Shown here piece by piece: positions 44,383 through 52,913 of a stretch of DNA of 64,000 bases. The first letter of the stretch is position 1, and the number at the start of each line of letters is the position of its first letter. The stretch covers positions 372,001-436,000 of the forward strand of contig JAIOXN010000001.1 in assembly GCA_021741585.1 (NCBI GenBank). The letters run 5' to 3'. Source of the DNA: Aquiluna sp. GTDB taxonomy: Bacteria; Actinomycetota; Actinomycetes; Actinomycetales; Microbacteriaceae. The notes below the pieces were generated by a model. It did no database searches. It was not told the DNA's origin and was given only the letters and a program-made list of their open reading frames with translations. Position numbers and translations under genes: made by a program.

Positions 44383-45468
44383 TTACTTTTTACCACCGCG
44401 GTTCAGCAGGCGCTTGATATCAGCAATGGCACCTTCGGTACGTGGCAACCTTCGCTGTCTAGGGTCGAAGGCATCTCGAAGCCCATCTCCAACAAAGTTG
44501 ATAGCCAGTGCGATGGCTACAATGAATAGACCTGGGTACCAGAACAGCCAAGGTCGAGTCTTAAATGCCTCGTTGTATTCGGAAATAATCTGACCCAAAG
44601 AAATATCAGGAGCTGTGATTCCGAATCCAAGGTAGCTCAGTGAGGTTTCGATCAAAATAGCGGCAGACATCAAAAGGGTTGCGTTCACAACCACGACACC
44701 AATTGAGTTGGGCAGGATGTGACGGAAAATAATTCGCAGGTTTGAAGCGCCCGCAACCCTTGCGGCATCCACAAACTCGCGCTCACGCAATGATAAGAAC
44801 TCTGCGCGAACAAGCCTCGCAAGACCAGTCCAAGCAATTAGACCCAAAAGAACACCCAGCGAGACGGCATTTCCACCGAAGGTGCGGCCAAGAACTGCTC
44901 CTAGCACCAAAGTCGGAATGATGATGATGACGTCTGTGAAACGCATCAAGAAGCTGTCGATCCGGCCACGAAGGAACCCGGAAATTGCACCAATCACGAC
45001 GCCAAGGACGGTTGACAGGAAACCAACCAGAACAATCACGGTCATCGACTGCTGAATTCCGCGCATAACTCGGGCAAAGATATCCTTGCCCAAAGTGTCC
45101 TGCCCGAAGGGGTGGAGGCCCGGATCAAGAGGCCAAAGCTGAAGAGTTGGTGCTCCACCGTTGTTTACAACGTCATAGTTCTCGTACCAGTTGAATTGCC
45201 ACCAGCCAGGGATCCTAAAGCCGTCTACCGCTAATCGATTGGTTTCTGGGTCTGTTACGAGGTTGCCAGAACCGCCGATAACCACACCTACCGAGGTAAA
45301 CGCAATAAGCGTGATCAGCCCCAAGGTGATAAGCGATGCGAGTGCCGCCTTGTGGGCGAAGAATCGCCTTCGCACGATTGTGCCAAGTGAAAGGCCTTCA
45401 GTTTGACGGGCCTCGATGGAAATCTCTTGGTTGAGCATGGTGTGAGTGTCTTTTTTCTTGCGTGCCAT
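44383..45468 (-). CDS. Peptide ABC transporter permease DppC-type
   Basis: 361 residues. Cytoplasmic N-terminus, first membrane segment (~40-65), a periplasmic loop (~65-150), then the five-helix permease core with the EAA loop (EREFVDAARVAGASNLRIIFRH). HPFGQDTLGKDIFARVM is the DppC/OppC signature. It starts directly at the stop of dppB (TAAATG). It should form the heterodimeric channel with the permease at 45469. Confidence 0.95.
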   Translation of the reverse strand: MARKKKDTHTMLNQEISIEARQTEGLSLGTIVRRRFFAHKAALASLITLGLITLIAFTSVGVVIGGSGNLVTDPETNRLAVDGFRIPGWWQFNWYENYDVVNNGGAPTLQLWPLDPGLHPFGQDTLGKDIFARVMRGIQQSMTVIVLVGFLSTVLGVVIGAISGFLRGRIDSFLMRFTDVIIIIPTLVLGAVLGRTFGGNAVSLGVLLGLIAWTGLARLVRAEFLSLREREFVDAARVAGASNLRIIFRHILPNSIGVVVVNATLLMSAAILIETSLSYLGFGITAPDISLGQIISEYNEAFKTRPWLFWYPGLFIVAIALAINFVGDGLRDAFDPRQRRLPRTEGAIADIKRLLNRGGKK

Positions 45469-47013
45469 TTAGCTCACCCGGATTCTTGGGTCTAGAGATG
45501 AATAAAGCAAGTCTGCGACCAGGTTTCCCACGACCGCAAATAGCCCGGTAATCAAGAAAAAGCCCATAACCAAGTTCACGTCGACATGCCCTAGGCCGGC
45601 ACTAAAGAGCGCTCCCATACCCTCCCAGGCAAAAACTCGCTCCGTAATAATTGCTCCACCAATCAGGCCTGAAATATCAAAGGCGATGATGGTTGCAATT
45701 GGAATCATTGCATTTCTAAATGCATGGCGAACCACAACAACGCGCTCGCTCAAACCCTTAGCTCTGGCAGTGCGGATGTAGTCCTGGTTCATGACCTCAA
45801 GAAGAGAAGCGCGCGCGTAGCGGGTGTATCCAGCAACCGAAACAATCATGAGCGCTGCGGTTGGGAGGATCAAGTGAGCGTAGTTATCCAAAAGCGTCAA
45901 CCAAAGATTGTCTTGTCGCTTGATTGTTGGAGTGACAGCGCCGATAGTTGAAACAAAGCCAGATTTGATTGAGATCAAACCTAAGTACTGGCTCCAGTAC
46001 TGCATTGCTTCATCGATCACCAAAATCAGACCCGAGATGGCACCAACAATTCCAGCTGCTCTTGCAATCTCTCGCTTGGCGTCTCCTCCAAAAAGCAACC
46101 CAAGAGTGATTCCAATTATCGCCATGATTGCGATCATGGCGATAATGCCAGTGAAGCCCGTGAGGTAGAAGAACAGGTACTGGCCTGGTAGCCACATGGC
46201 TCCTGCGATGAGGCCCATGGCGCTGATAATTATCACCGCACGCTTTTGACCAAAACCTGTGGTCAAAAGCAATATGATTCCGGAAACAACCAAGGTCAAA
46301 AGAACTACGCCCACTAGCCCAATGGAAGGTGTCTTCAGCCACTGAGTGACATTGAGCCACGTCATGATAGCGCCAGAAAGCACGCCAGATACAACAAAGG
46401 ATCTAACCCTAGTCTTTAGACCACCGCCGACAATCCCAGTAACCACCAGGGCCAAGAAAAGTGCGACGAGCGTGAGGGTGACCGGAGTAAAAGTGGGATC
46501 GGCCAAGAATCTGTTGAATCTAATTGCACCGTATTCCTTGAGCAGAACTGCGACCCAGAAAATCGGCAAAGAATAAAAGATAAATGCGAAGAATGTGACG
46601 GTGTAGTCATAACCGGAATACTGCCTAAGAGCAGTTGTCATTCCGACTGCGACACCGACCAAGATTGAAAGAATTGTCGCCAAGGTGATCAACTGCAGTG
46701 TTGACATCATGGCGCCTGCAAGTAGCTCGGTGACTTCGCCTTGCCCCTTGGCGATTGAGACTCCGAGGTCACATTGACCTACTAGGCAGCCGGCAGCGCC
46801 TCCGAGCCATAAAAAGTAACGCAACAGTGGCGGAGTGTCCAGATCTAGGACGTCAGAAAGATACGCCAGTTTGCTTTGAATATCTGGGTCGCGACTTGCC
46901 CTAAGTTCTGCAAGTGGATCACCCGAGATTGCGGTGAGTTGATAAACGATGAACGATGCCACCAGCAGAACCACCAAGGTGGCCGCTAGGCGACGGAGGA
47001 TAAAGCTAAGCAT
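45469..47013 (-). CDS. Peptide ABC transporter permease DppB-type with large insertion
   Basis: 514 residues, against about 310-340 for a standard DppB. The N-terminal part (RRLAATLVVLLVASFIVY; periplasmic loop with Cys76 and Cys81) and the C-terminal core (EVMNQDYIRTARAKGLSERVVVVRHAF region) are normal. Between FWVAVLLKEYG and LILPTAALMIV, roughly residues 165-350, there are extra hydrophobic segments, about five or six by eye, that replace a short loop. Long DppB variants occur in actinobacteria. The ATG follows a hairpin after the binding-protein gene; AAAGG precedes it. Confidence 0.93.
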   Translation of the reverse strand: MLSFILRRLAATLVVLLVASFIVYQLTAISGDPLAELRASRDPDIQSKLAYLSDVLDLDTPPLLRYFLWLGGAAGCLVGQCDLGVSIAKGQGEVTELLAGAMMSTLQLITLATILSILVGVAVGMTTALRQYSGYDYTVTFFAFIFYSLPIFWVAVLLKEYGAIRFNRFLADPTFTPVTLTLVALFLALVVTGIVGGGLKTRVRSFVVSGVLSGAIMTWLNVTQWLKTPSIGLVGVVLLTLVVSGIILLLTTGFGQKRAVIIISAMGLIAGAMWLPGQYLFFYLTGFTGIIAMIAIMAIIGITLGLLFGGDAKREIARAAGIVGAISGLILVIDEAMQYWSQYLGLISIKSGFVSTIGAVTPTIKRQDNLWLTLLDNYAHLILPTAALMIVSVAGYTRYARASLLEVMNQDYIRTARAKGLSERVVVVRHAFRNAMIPIATIIAFDISGLIGGAIITERVFAWEGMGALFSAGLGHVDVNLVMGFFLITGLFAVVGNLVADLLYSSLDPRIRVS

Positions 47014-47035
47014 CTTTGCCTTTATTTCAGTGTTT

Positions 47036-47064
47036 GGGGGCCAGCGTACAAGACGCTGACCCCC
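47036..47064 (-). other. Strong hairpin between binding-protein and permease genes
   Basis: A 12-bp GC-rich stem with one mismatch (47036-47047 paired with 47053-47064, loop of five) fills the gap between the binding protein and dppB. No T-run follows on the minus strand, so it is not a classic terminator. Such structures commonly protect the upstream mRNA and set a high binding-protein to permease ratio. Confidence 0.7.
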
Positions 47065-47082
47065 TCACAATTTGCTTCTAGA

Positions 47083-48879
47083 TTAACCGGCGGTTGGTGT
47101 CCAGTCCCAGAAGTTCCAGTAGAAGTAAGGAACTAGAAGGTTAGAGGAAACTCCTGAAACCGACTTGTCCCACCAGGTTAGACCTGGGAACTGGAAGATG
47201 GTGATGTTGTAGGCATCCTTAGCCAACTCCGCCTCAATTGCAAGACGGATTCTTAGCTGGTCCTCAACCTCAACTGCAGTCTGTAGCTCCTCAAGAAGGG
47301 CTGCAACATTTGCGTTGTCGTATCCGGTCCAGTTAGATGGTCCACCCAAGGTTAGGTACTGGTCGTCACCAGAAACTGCCAATGAGGTGGCAGCCCAAGC
47401 GAAGATAACAGCATCGTGTGGGTTTAGCTCTGGGTAGACCTTCTCGGTGAAGGCCCAGTCTGGCTCTGACTCGTCAACTACGTTGAATCCAACGGAGTCA
47501 GCAGAAAGCTTGATTAGCTCAAACTCCTGGCCGCGACGAACGTTACCCTCTGGGTACCAGAAGCCAACGTCACCGTTTACTCCGCCAACCTCAGCGATAA
47601 GTGCCTTTGCCTTTTCGCGGTTCTCTTCGTCAGTACCTAGGTAGTCTGCGTAGAAAGCCTCAGCCTGGTCGTAACCGTTTGCACCAGGAATGAACTGGAC
47701 AGCGGTGCGAACACGAGCGTTAGGGTTCAGTGGCTTGATTAGCTTGTCGATGATTTCGCCGCGTGGGATGGACAGCAAGAATGCCTGACGGATCTTGCGT
47801 GCCTTCTCAGCGTCGCCACCGTAAGATGCTGGGTCGAATGGTCCACCGTTGTTCACGGTTAGGTCAACGTGCTCGTAAGCAGCTTCCTCGCCGGACTCGT
47901 ACTCTGCGTTAGCAAGGCCCTGAACAAGCGCTAGCACGTCAGCAGTTGGCTGACCTGAAGCGATCTGAACCTCACCGTTGTCAACAGCCTGAATTGCGGC
48001 AGTTGAGTCAGCAATCTGACGGATGGTGATGCGCTCGTACTTTGGCTTTGGACCCCAGGTGTAAAGCGGGTTCAAAACGTGAGTCGCGTAGGACTCCTCA
48101 ACTAGCTCCTCTAGGACGTATGGTCCAGAAGATAGGTAAACCAATGGGTTTGAAGGAGTGTTGGTCGATGAATAACCAGTGTTCCAAACCTCGGCAACCT
48201 TTGACATCCACTCTGAGTCACCAGAAGCAAGTGCGTCCAAGAACGCGGCCTTTGCAGCTGCTGCATCGGCGATGTCTGGGTATGCCATCTGAACGGCTCC
48301 GTGAGTTGCAACGCCAACGCCGAACTGGGTCTCCCAGTCAACGTACTGAACGTCGTACTCAAAGGTGATGCTGTTACCGTCAACGGTTGGAAGCTTTGAA
48401 GCTAGGTTGTCCTTCGGTGCTGCGTGAGCAAACATGTAGCTCTCGTCAGCGTTCTTGAAGTAACCAAATGTTGCAGCCCAAGCCATTGCCATGTCGGCAC
48501 CGTCAATTGGGGTGCCATCTGACCAGACAACACCATCGTTGATGGTGTACTTGACGGTCAATGGGTCTGCAACCACAATCTCGTAGCTACCAAAGTCGGT
48601 GTTCTTCACCAACGATGGAGCGTTGTCGTAGTAGTTGAAGCCTGAGCTTGTTAGGTAAGACGTTAGCGAGTTAGCTACGTTGTTACCGGCAGCCGATGAA
48701 GTGTTGAAGTCATCGATGATGTCGTTCCAGCCCACGGTGATTAGTGGGGCAGTGACCTCGGCTGTTGATTCTGTTGGGCTCGCGGTTGGGGTTAGATCTT
48801 CCGTTGGCGCACAACCCGAAAGGGTTAGCGCAAGGATTCCAACACCGGCAACCAAAGAGATTCCGCGGAATTTCTTCAT
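47083..48879 (-). CDS. Peptide-binding lipoprotein, ABC solute-binding family 5
   Basis: 598 residues. A lipoprotein signal (MKKFRGISLVAGVGILALTL, lipobox LSGC at Cys23) is followed by a Ser/Thr/Pro-rich linker and the family 5 fold (YTINDGVVWSDGTPIDGADM region near residue 110). Length is typical of DppA/OppA. ATG 48879 has AAAGGAG five bases upstream. First gene of the operon with dppB and dppC. Ligand specificity (di- or oligopeptide) is not resolved. Confidence 0.94.
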   Translation of the reverse strand: MKKFRGISLVAGVGILALTLSGCAPTEDLTPTASPTESTAEVTAPLITVGWNDIIDDFNTSSAAGNNVANSLTSYLTSSGFNYYDNAPSLVKNTDFGSYEIVVADPLTVKYTINDGVVWSDGTPIDGADMAMAWAATFGYFKNADESYMFAHAAPKDNLASKLPTVDGNSITFEYDVQYVDWETQFGVGVATHGAVQMAYPDIADAAAAKAAFLDALASGDSEWMSKVAEVWNTGYSSTNTPSNPLVYLSSGPYVLEELVEESYATHVLNPLYTWGPKPKYERITIRQIADSTAAIQAVDNGEVQIASGQPTADVLALVQGLANAEYESGEEAAYEHVDLTVNNGGPFDPASYGGDAEKARKIRQAFLLSIPRGEIIDKLIKPLNPNARVRTAVQFIPGANGYDQAEAFYADYLGTDEENREKAKALIAEVGGVNGDVGFWYPEGNVRRGQEFELIKLSADSVGFNVVDESEPDWAFTEKVYPELNPHDAVIFAWAATSLAVSGDDQYLTLGGPSNWTGYDNANVAALLEELQTAVEVEDQLRIRLAIEAELAKDAYNITIFQFPGLTWWDKSVSGVSSNLLVPYFYWNFWDWTPTAG

Positions 48880-49073
48880 AGTTCTCCTTTATAGATGGAG
48901 TCACACGCGAAGCTCATGCCCCGCGTTGGACGCCTACAACTCTAAAGCCTAAATTGAACGTTAAATTCACCCGAAATTTCTTTTCTGTAACGGATTCGTT
49001 AACTCACGAAAGCCCGAGCAAGTATTTTTTGGTCGGAATCTCAATAATTACCTAGGTTCTGTAGACTTTTGCA
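48880..49073 (+). promoter_or_regulatory. Divergent control region, binding protein and EamA transporter
   Basis: A 194-base spacer between divergent genes. It contains an inverted repeat TAACG-GATT-CGTTA (about 48988-49001) that could be an operator, and AT-rich stretches. For the plus-strand gene, TAGACT stands six bases before GTG 49074. I do not see a confident promoter for the minus-strand operon. Confidence 0.4.
49062..49067 (+). promoter_or_regulatory. Candidate -10 for a leaderless EamA transporter mRNA
   Basis: TAGACT ends seven bases before the GTG at 49074, and there is no Shine-Dalgarno sequence. This places the transcription start on the start codon, as in leaderless actinobacterial mRNAs. 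The -35 region is poor. Confidence 0.35.
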
Positions 49074-49907
49074 GTGAAAAGCGACCTCTCAGCCCTTGCA
49101 GCAGTTGCCCTTTGGGCATCTCTTGCAACCCTTGGCGCATCGCTCACTCACCTGCCGCCACTTTTGATTACGGGCATCGGACTATTGGTCGGCAGCCTGA
49201 TCGCACTCCCGCTCTCCGGGTTTAAATTTTCAGCCCTAAAAACTAAACCCACCACTCTGTTACTTGGGGTTTATGGCCTGTTCGGTTACCACTTTGCCTT
49301 GTTTGCTGCCTTGCATGAGGCTCCTGCGGTTCAGGCAAATTTGGTGAACTACCTTTGGCCACTTCTGATTGTGGTTCTAGCGCCGTTGTTCATCAAAACC
49401 TCCAGGCTCAAGCCCAAGCATGTAATTGCAGCCATTGTGGGATTCATTGGTGCAGGGCTTGCCATCCTTTCGGGGCAAGAGCTGGTTGGTGAACTTTCAA
49501 TTGGTTATCTCTACGCCCTGATCGCGGCGGTAATTTGGGCCACCTATTCGCTTGGCACCAAAGCGGTTGGCAACTTCAAGACCGCTGCAATCGGCAGCTT
49601 TGGTTTTGTCGCTGGAATCCTTGCCCTCGTGGCTCACTTTTTGGTTGAGCCGGCTGCAAGCATCTCCGGCATTGATTGGGTTTGGCTTCTTGTTCTTGGG
49701 CTTGGGCCATTGGGTGGAGCTTTCTATTTCTGGGATTACGCACTCAAGCGCGGCAATGCGCAAAGAGTTGGGTTAATCTCTTTTCTCACTCCACTCCTCT
49801 CAACAGCAATGCTTTTGATTGCAACTGGGCAGTCACTTTCTTATTTACTCCTGGTTTCTGCGGTGCTCATTTTTGGCGCAGCTTTTATTGGTTCTCGGGG
49901 TGAATAA
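49074..49907 (+). CDS. EamA/DMT-family transporter, YddG-like
   Basis: 277 residues with about ten membrane segments in two EamA repeats (~1-135 and ~140-277). Seen are LWASLATLGASL near the N-terminus, HEAPAVQANLVNYLWPLL at the end of the first repeat region, and AVIWATYSLGTKAVG opening the second. This resembles the aromatic amino-acid/metabolite exporter YddG subgroup; the substrate is inferred. The MFS gene follows after seven bases, so the two transporters are likely co-transcribed. Confidence 0.85.
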   Translation: MKSDLSALAAVALWASLATLGASLTHLPPLLITGIGLLVGSLIALPLSGFKFSALKTKPTTLLLGVYGLFGYHFALFAALHEAPAVQANLVNYLWPLLIVVLAPLFIKTSRLKPKHVIAAIVGFIGAGLAILSGQELVGELSIGYLYALIAAVIWATYSLGTKAVGNFKTAAIGSFGFVAGILALVAHFLVEPAASISGIDWVWLLVLGLGPLGGAFYFWDYALKRGNAQRVGLISFLTPLLSTAMLLIATGQSLSYLLLVSAVLIFGAAFIGSRGE

Positions 49908-49914
49908 TTAGCTA

Positions 49915-51096
49915 ATGGCAAATCCCCAGTTTCGTAAACGGCAATTGGCCATGCCGATTTACCTGCCATCTTTTTTGTTCACGGCAGCAGAGGGGCTGTT
50001 GCTTCCGATCTTGCCGGTGAGCGCAGTGAATTACGGGCAGGGCTTGGCCTCGGCAGCAATCGTGACGACTTTGCTGATGATTGGAACATTTGTCTTTGAA
50101 ATTCCAGCTGCCTGGATAGTAAACAAGATCGGCGAGCGCCGATCTATGATCTTGGCATCGGTGATGGGGTTTGGACTTACCTCTTTGGCTTTTATTTCAA
50201 CAAGCTATGAGGTGTTACTTGTAGCCGCCTTTGGCTTTGGCACAGCGCACTCGCTTTTTGGTCTCTCACGGCACTCACTTCTTGCTGAAATTGTCCCTGC
50301 AAACCATCGCCCCAAGTCGATGTCGCTCCTTGGGGGCATGTTTAGAGGTGGGACTGCTGTTGGGCCCGTGATCGGAGCTGGAGTGATCGCACTGTTTGGG
50401 CTCGATGCTGCTTACCTAGCAGCCGGTGCAATTTGCCTTCTGGCGGGATTTGCCGTGCTGTCAACCCCTGCCAAGAAATTATTGAGCAGCCCCTCTGGAC
50501 TTGATGGCAACATTCTAAAAGTCGCCAGGCGGGAGTCAAAGAAACTACTTACGCTTGGGGTTGCATCCGCAATCATCTCAGCCGGAAGAACGATTCGCCT
50601 TATCGGACTGCCGCTATTGGCGATTCAGCTCGGCATTGATGCTGCAACTGCGTCCTTTATTTTTGGGATTACCGGCTTTATTGATTTTGCTCTCTTTTAT
50701 CTATCAGGCATCCTCATGGATCGCTACGGCAAGTTCTGGTCCTCAGTCCCAACATTGATTGCGCTTGGAACGATTTATTTGTTTTCTTTTGCAGTGCAGG
50801 ACCTTTTCACCTTCTGGCTAATGGCTGCAATCTCCGCTCTCGCTAACGCAGCTTCTGCCGGCATCAATATGATTCTGGGGGCCGATCTTGCCCCGCAGGG
50901 TTCCAGAAACGAGTTTCTTGCCGCCTTCAGAATGCTCACCTCTGGTGGAGTGGTTGTGGCACCTGCCATGATCTCGGGACTAACTGCAGTGGCAGGGCTC
51001 TCTAGTGCACTTGCGCTAACCGGGCTCTTGAACTTCTATGGGGCGTTTCTGTTCTGGAAATACCTTCCGATTTACGCTCCTGACAAAAAGCGCTAG
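49915..51096 (+). CDS. Major facilitator superfamily transporter
   Basis: 393 residues, about twelve membrane segments. The loop 2-3 motif is degenerate but visible (AAWIVNKIGERRSMI), as is RHSLLAEIVPANHRPKSMSLLGG in the middle loop; the equivalent LMDRYGKFW follows in the C-terminal half. This fits a drug or metabolite efflux protein; substrate unknown. Four-base overlap of stops (CTAG) with the convergent Tad gene. Confidence 0.88.
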   Translation: MANPQFRKRQLAMPIYLPSFLFTAAEGLLLPILPVSAVNYGQGLASAAIVTTLLMIGTFVFEIPAAWIVNKIGERRSMILASVMGFGLTSLAFISTSYEVLLVAAFGFGTAHSLFGLSRHSLLAEIVPANHRPKSMSLLGGMFRGGTAVGPVIGAGVIALFGLDAAYLAAGAICLLAGFAVLSTPAKKLLSSPSGLDGNILKVARRESKKLLTLGVASAIISAGRTIRLIGLPLLAIQLGIDAATASFIFGITGFIDFALFYLSGILMDRYGKFWSSVPTLIALGTIYLFSFAVQDLFTFWLMAAISALANAASAGINMILGADLAPQGSRNEFLAAFRMLTSGGVVVAPAMISGLTAVAGLSSALALTGLLNFYGAFLFWKYLPIYAPDKKR

Positions 51097-51500
51097 TCCT
51101 CCACGATAAAGCTCTGCGCGCTAGATGTCGCACAAATCACACCACTGGAAATCCCCACTCCAAATAGATTAATGAACCTTGCGCAAAGTTCCAGGCTGCT
51201 TTTTTCTCCTTGAACCCAAGACCTTGCGGAAACCAATTGGATTCTTTTGGCGCTTGGTGCACTTTCCAGAAATATCTCAACCTGCGCCCCAAGGGCACCT
51301 TCCTGCGGTATCCCCCTGACGACACTTTGATCGTGTCCAAATAAGACAGCGGAATCTGTAACCCCCAGGATTCGATTCTTGGCTATCAGCGAGACTCCCA
51401 CTGCACTTGTCCCCAGCACCACAAGAAGAATCAATGCAAGGTAGATCGCGATCAATGGCGCGATGGTTCCAGAATCGGATTTCATTGCTTTTGGGTTCAT
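51093..51500 (-). CDS. TadE/TadG-like pilus protein (helicase/secretion-neighbourhood type)
   Basis: 135 residues. The N-terminal segment SDSGTIAPLIAIYLALILLV is a pilin-like membrane helix, followed by a small extracytoplasmic domain with two Cys in the C-terminal part (LCARF, VICATS). It matches the actinobacterial TadE-like protein found at the end of Tad loci. The ATG overlaps the previous gene stop by four bases. It is the last gene of the locus. Confidence 0.75.
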   Translation of the reverse strand: MNPKAMKSDSGTIAPLIAIYLALILLVVLGTSAVGVSLIAKNRILGVTDSAVLFGHDQSVVRGIPQEGALGAQVEIFLESAPSAKRIQLVSARSWVQGEKSSLELCARFINLFGVGISSGVICATSSAQSFIVED

Positions 51501-51874
51501 TGCTCTTGCAGGCCAGCGCTCTGGATTGCGGTTGCGCTATTTATTCTGATCTCCAGATGCATTAGGGAGCCCGCTGTGCAAGTGGGTGTGCATTGAAGGT
51601 TTACGGCCGAGAGCGCCTTATTCCAGCTTTTGGCAAGTGGCACCAGGGCAGCATCTAGCGCCTCTTGTGGTTCAACACCTGACTGGAAACCAAAGACGGC
51701 AGCCCTAAGGCCGTGTCTTGCGATTGACTCGGCCGCAAGCTGGTCTGAGAGCTGATGATATATCTCGAGCATTGGAGTCACAGGTAGCAAAAGCAAAACA
51801 CTCCATGCCACAATTTCCAGTGGGCTTGAGCCACGATCAGAGTAAATGTTCACGGGTAGCCGCAACATCCACAT
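51497..51874 (-). CDS. TadE-like minor pilin
   Basis: 125 residues from ATG 51874, chosen because GGTGA stands five bases upstream; GTG 51853 would reduce the overlap with the upstream gene from 38 to 17 bases. RGSSPLEIVAWSVLLLLPVTPM is the pilin-like N-terminal segment, followed by a helix (QLSDQLAAESIARHGLRA) and a domain with two Cys (QCTPTCTAG). A frame extending to 51997 is not used. Probable pseudopilin of the Tad apparatus. Confidence 0.7.
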   Translation of the reverse strand: MWMLRLPVNIYSDRGSSPLEIVAWSVLLLLPVTPMLEIYHQLSDQLAAESIARHGLRAAVFGFQSGVEPQEALDAALVPLAKSWNKALSAVNLQCTPTCTAGSLMHLEIRINSATAIQSAGLQEQ

Positions 51875-52193
51875 CGAATTCACCGAAACTGGGCAATACA
51901 CCAAGCCCTGGGATATAGCCGTGAATCCTAACCCCGACCAATCGCTCCGAGCCAAAGCCCTCAACTTGGTAGCTGGCAAGTTCCGGAAGTGAGTCATCCA
52001 AAAGTTTCAACAGATAGCGGTCCTGGCTCGGGGAATCCTTCAGCGCAGCCTTGCTGGCTGCACTAATTGCAGCGTCTCTAATTATTAGAACGTGATAAGC
52101 ACTAAAGCTAAGTCCTAAAAGGCTTAGCGTGATTAGAGTTGCGAAAAAGATGCTCAAGATTGAACCCAGAACCGCGTTGCCATCTTCTTTCAA
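51837..52193 (-). CDS. TadE-like minor pilin
   Basis: 118 residues. EDGNAVLGSILSIFFATLITL is the N-terminal hydrophobic stretch, then a helical stem (IIRDAAISAASKAAL). The start is TTG 52193, which overlaps the stop of the DUF4244 gene as TTGA and has GGTG five bases upstream; the frame continues to 52259 but would run far into DUF4244. Second of three TadE-like genes in a row. Confidence 0.7.
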   Translation of the reverse strand: MKEDGNAVLGSILSIFFATLITLSLLGLSFSAYHVLIIRDAAISAASKAALKDSPSQDRYLLKLLDDSLPELASYQVEGFGSERLVGVRIHGYIPGLGVLPSFGEFDVDVAATREHLL

Positions 52194-52342
52194 AATGACA
52201 CCACTCGGTTTAGTGCTTGATCGAACACCCCCTGGAGTGCTGGGGCTGCGTACGCCCAAATCACAACTACCAAACCGGCGGTCATAAGCGTGATCAGCAC
52301 CCAGCCAGGGACGTCACCTTTGTCGCTTTTTAGTGTTTTCAT
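52190..52342 (-). CDS. DUF4244 pilin-like small protein
   Basis: 50 residues from ATG 52342 with a strong ribosome site (GGAGG four bases upstream). SDKGDVPGWVLITLMTAG is followed by a hydrophobic helix and a short tail. DUF4244 proteins occupy the Flp major-pilin slot in actinobacterial Tad loci, so this is the likely pilus subunit. It is too short to show a clear prepilin peptidase site beyond the residues before the helix. Confidence 0.82.
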   Translation of the reverse strand: MKTLKSDKGDVPGWVLITLMTAGLVVVIWAYAAPALQGVFDQALNRVVSF

Positions 52343-52352
52343 TTTTCCTCCT

Positions 52353-52913
52353 TCATATTTGAGATTGCAGAACCAGCACCGATGGAAAAACCGCAAACAA
52401 AACAGTTACCGGCAGAATCAAAAAGATGGTGGGAATCAACATTTTGGTTTCATTGCTGCCTGCCTTTTTGGTGAGATTCCTACCCACCTCTTGAGACAGC
52501 GATCTAGCCAGCTGGCTTATTTGCCCAGAAACCGGTGAGCCGCGCTCCAGACTGGAAATTAATTTCTGACAAAACTCTGTCATGGCAGGATTCGAGAAAT
52601 CCATGTCCAGCTTCCTGAGTTCAGAAACCATATCAGCACCTAGTTCCAGGTTTGCCGAAATTGTTCTGAAAGCTTCACCAAGCTCCCCCGAGAGTTTTGG
52701 TGCCAACCAGGAAATTGCAACTCCTATTGGCATGCCATTTGCTAGCAAGAGCGCAAAGACTCGGAAAAATTCTGGAAGTTCCAGAATTTGTAATTTCGGT
52801 TTTCTTTGAAGAAGTTTGGTTATTTTCACTGCCACCCGCAAGAGAAAGCCTGGTGCCATGGATTCCGGCAAATCCTCCAACTGATTAGCCATGATTCTTC
52901 TAGAAAGTGCCAT
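52353..52913 (-). CDS. Tad secretion inner-membrane protein TadC
   Basis: 186-residue type II secretion F-domain protein. The cytoplasmic F domain (FFRVFALLLANGMPIGVAI near residue 50) is followed by helices and a C-terminal membrane segment (LIPTIFLILPVTVLFAVFPS). It is shorter than classical TadC, as in actinobacteria. The ATG overlaps tadB by 14 bases and has AGGAAAG upstream. Confidence 0.85.
   Translation of the reverse strand: MALSRRIMANQLEDLPESMAPGFLLRVAVKITKLLQRKPKLQILELPEFFRVFALLLANGMPIGVAISWLAPKLSGELGEAFRTISANLELGADMVSELRKLDMDFSNPAMTEFCQKLISSLERGSPVSGQISQLARSLSQEVGRNLTKKAGSNETKMLIPTIFLILPVTVLFAVFPSVLVLQSQI

Noticed and set aside
43769-44383. 204-codon minus-strand frame opposite the PH-domain gene
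   Set aside because: It would link dppC to the ATPase gene on one strand, which is tempting, but the translation is polar, low in hydrophobic segments and unlike any transporter part; the plus-strand frame has a clear membrane and PH-like pattern.
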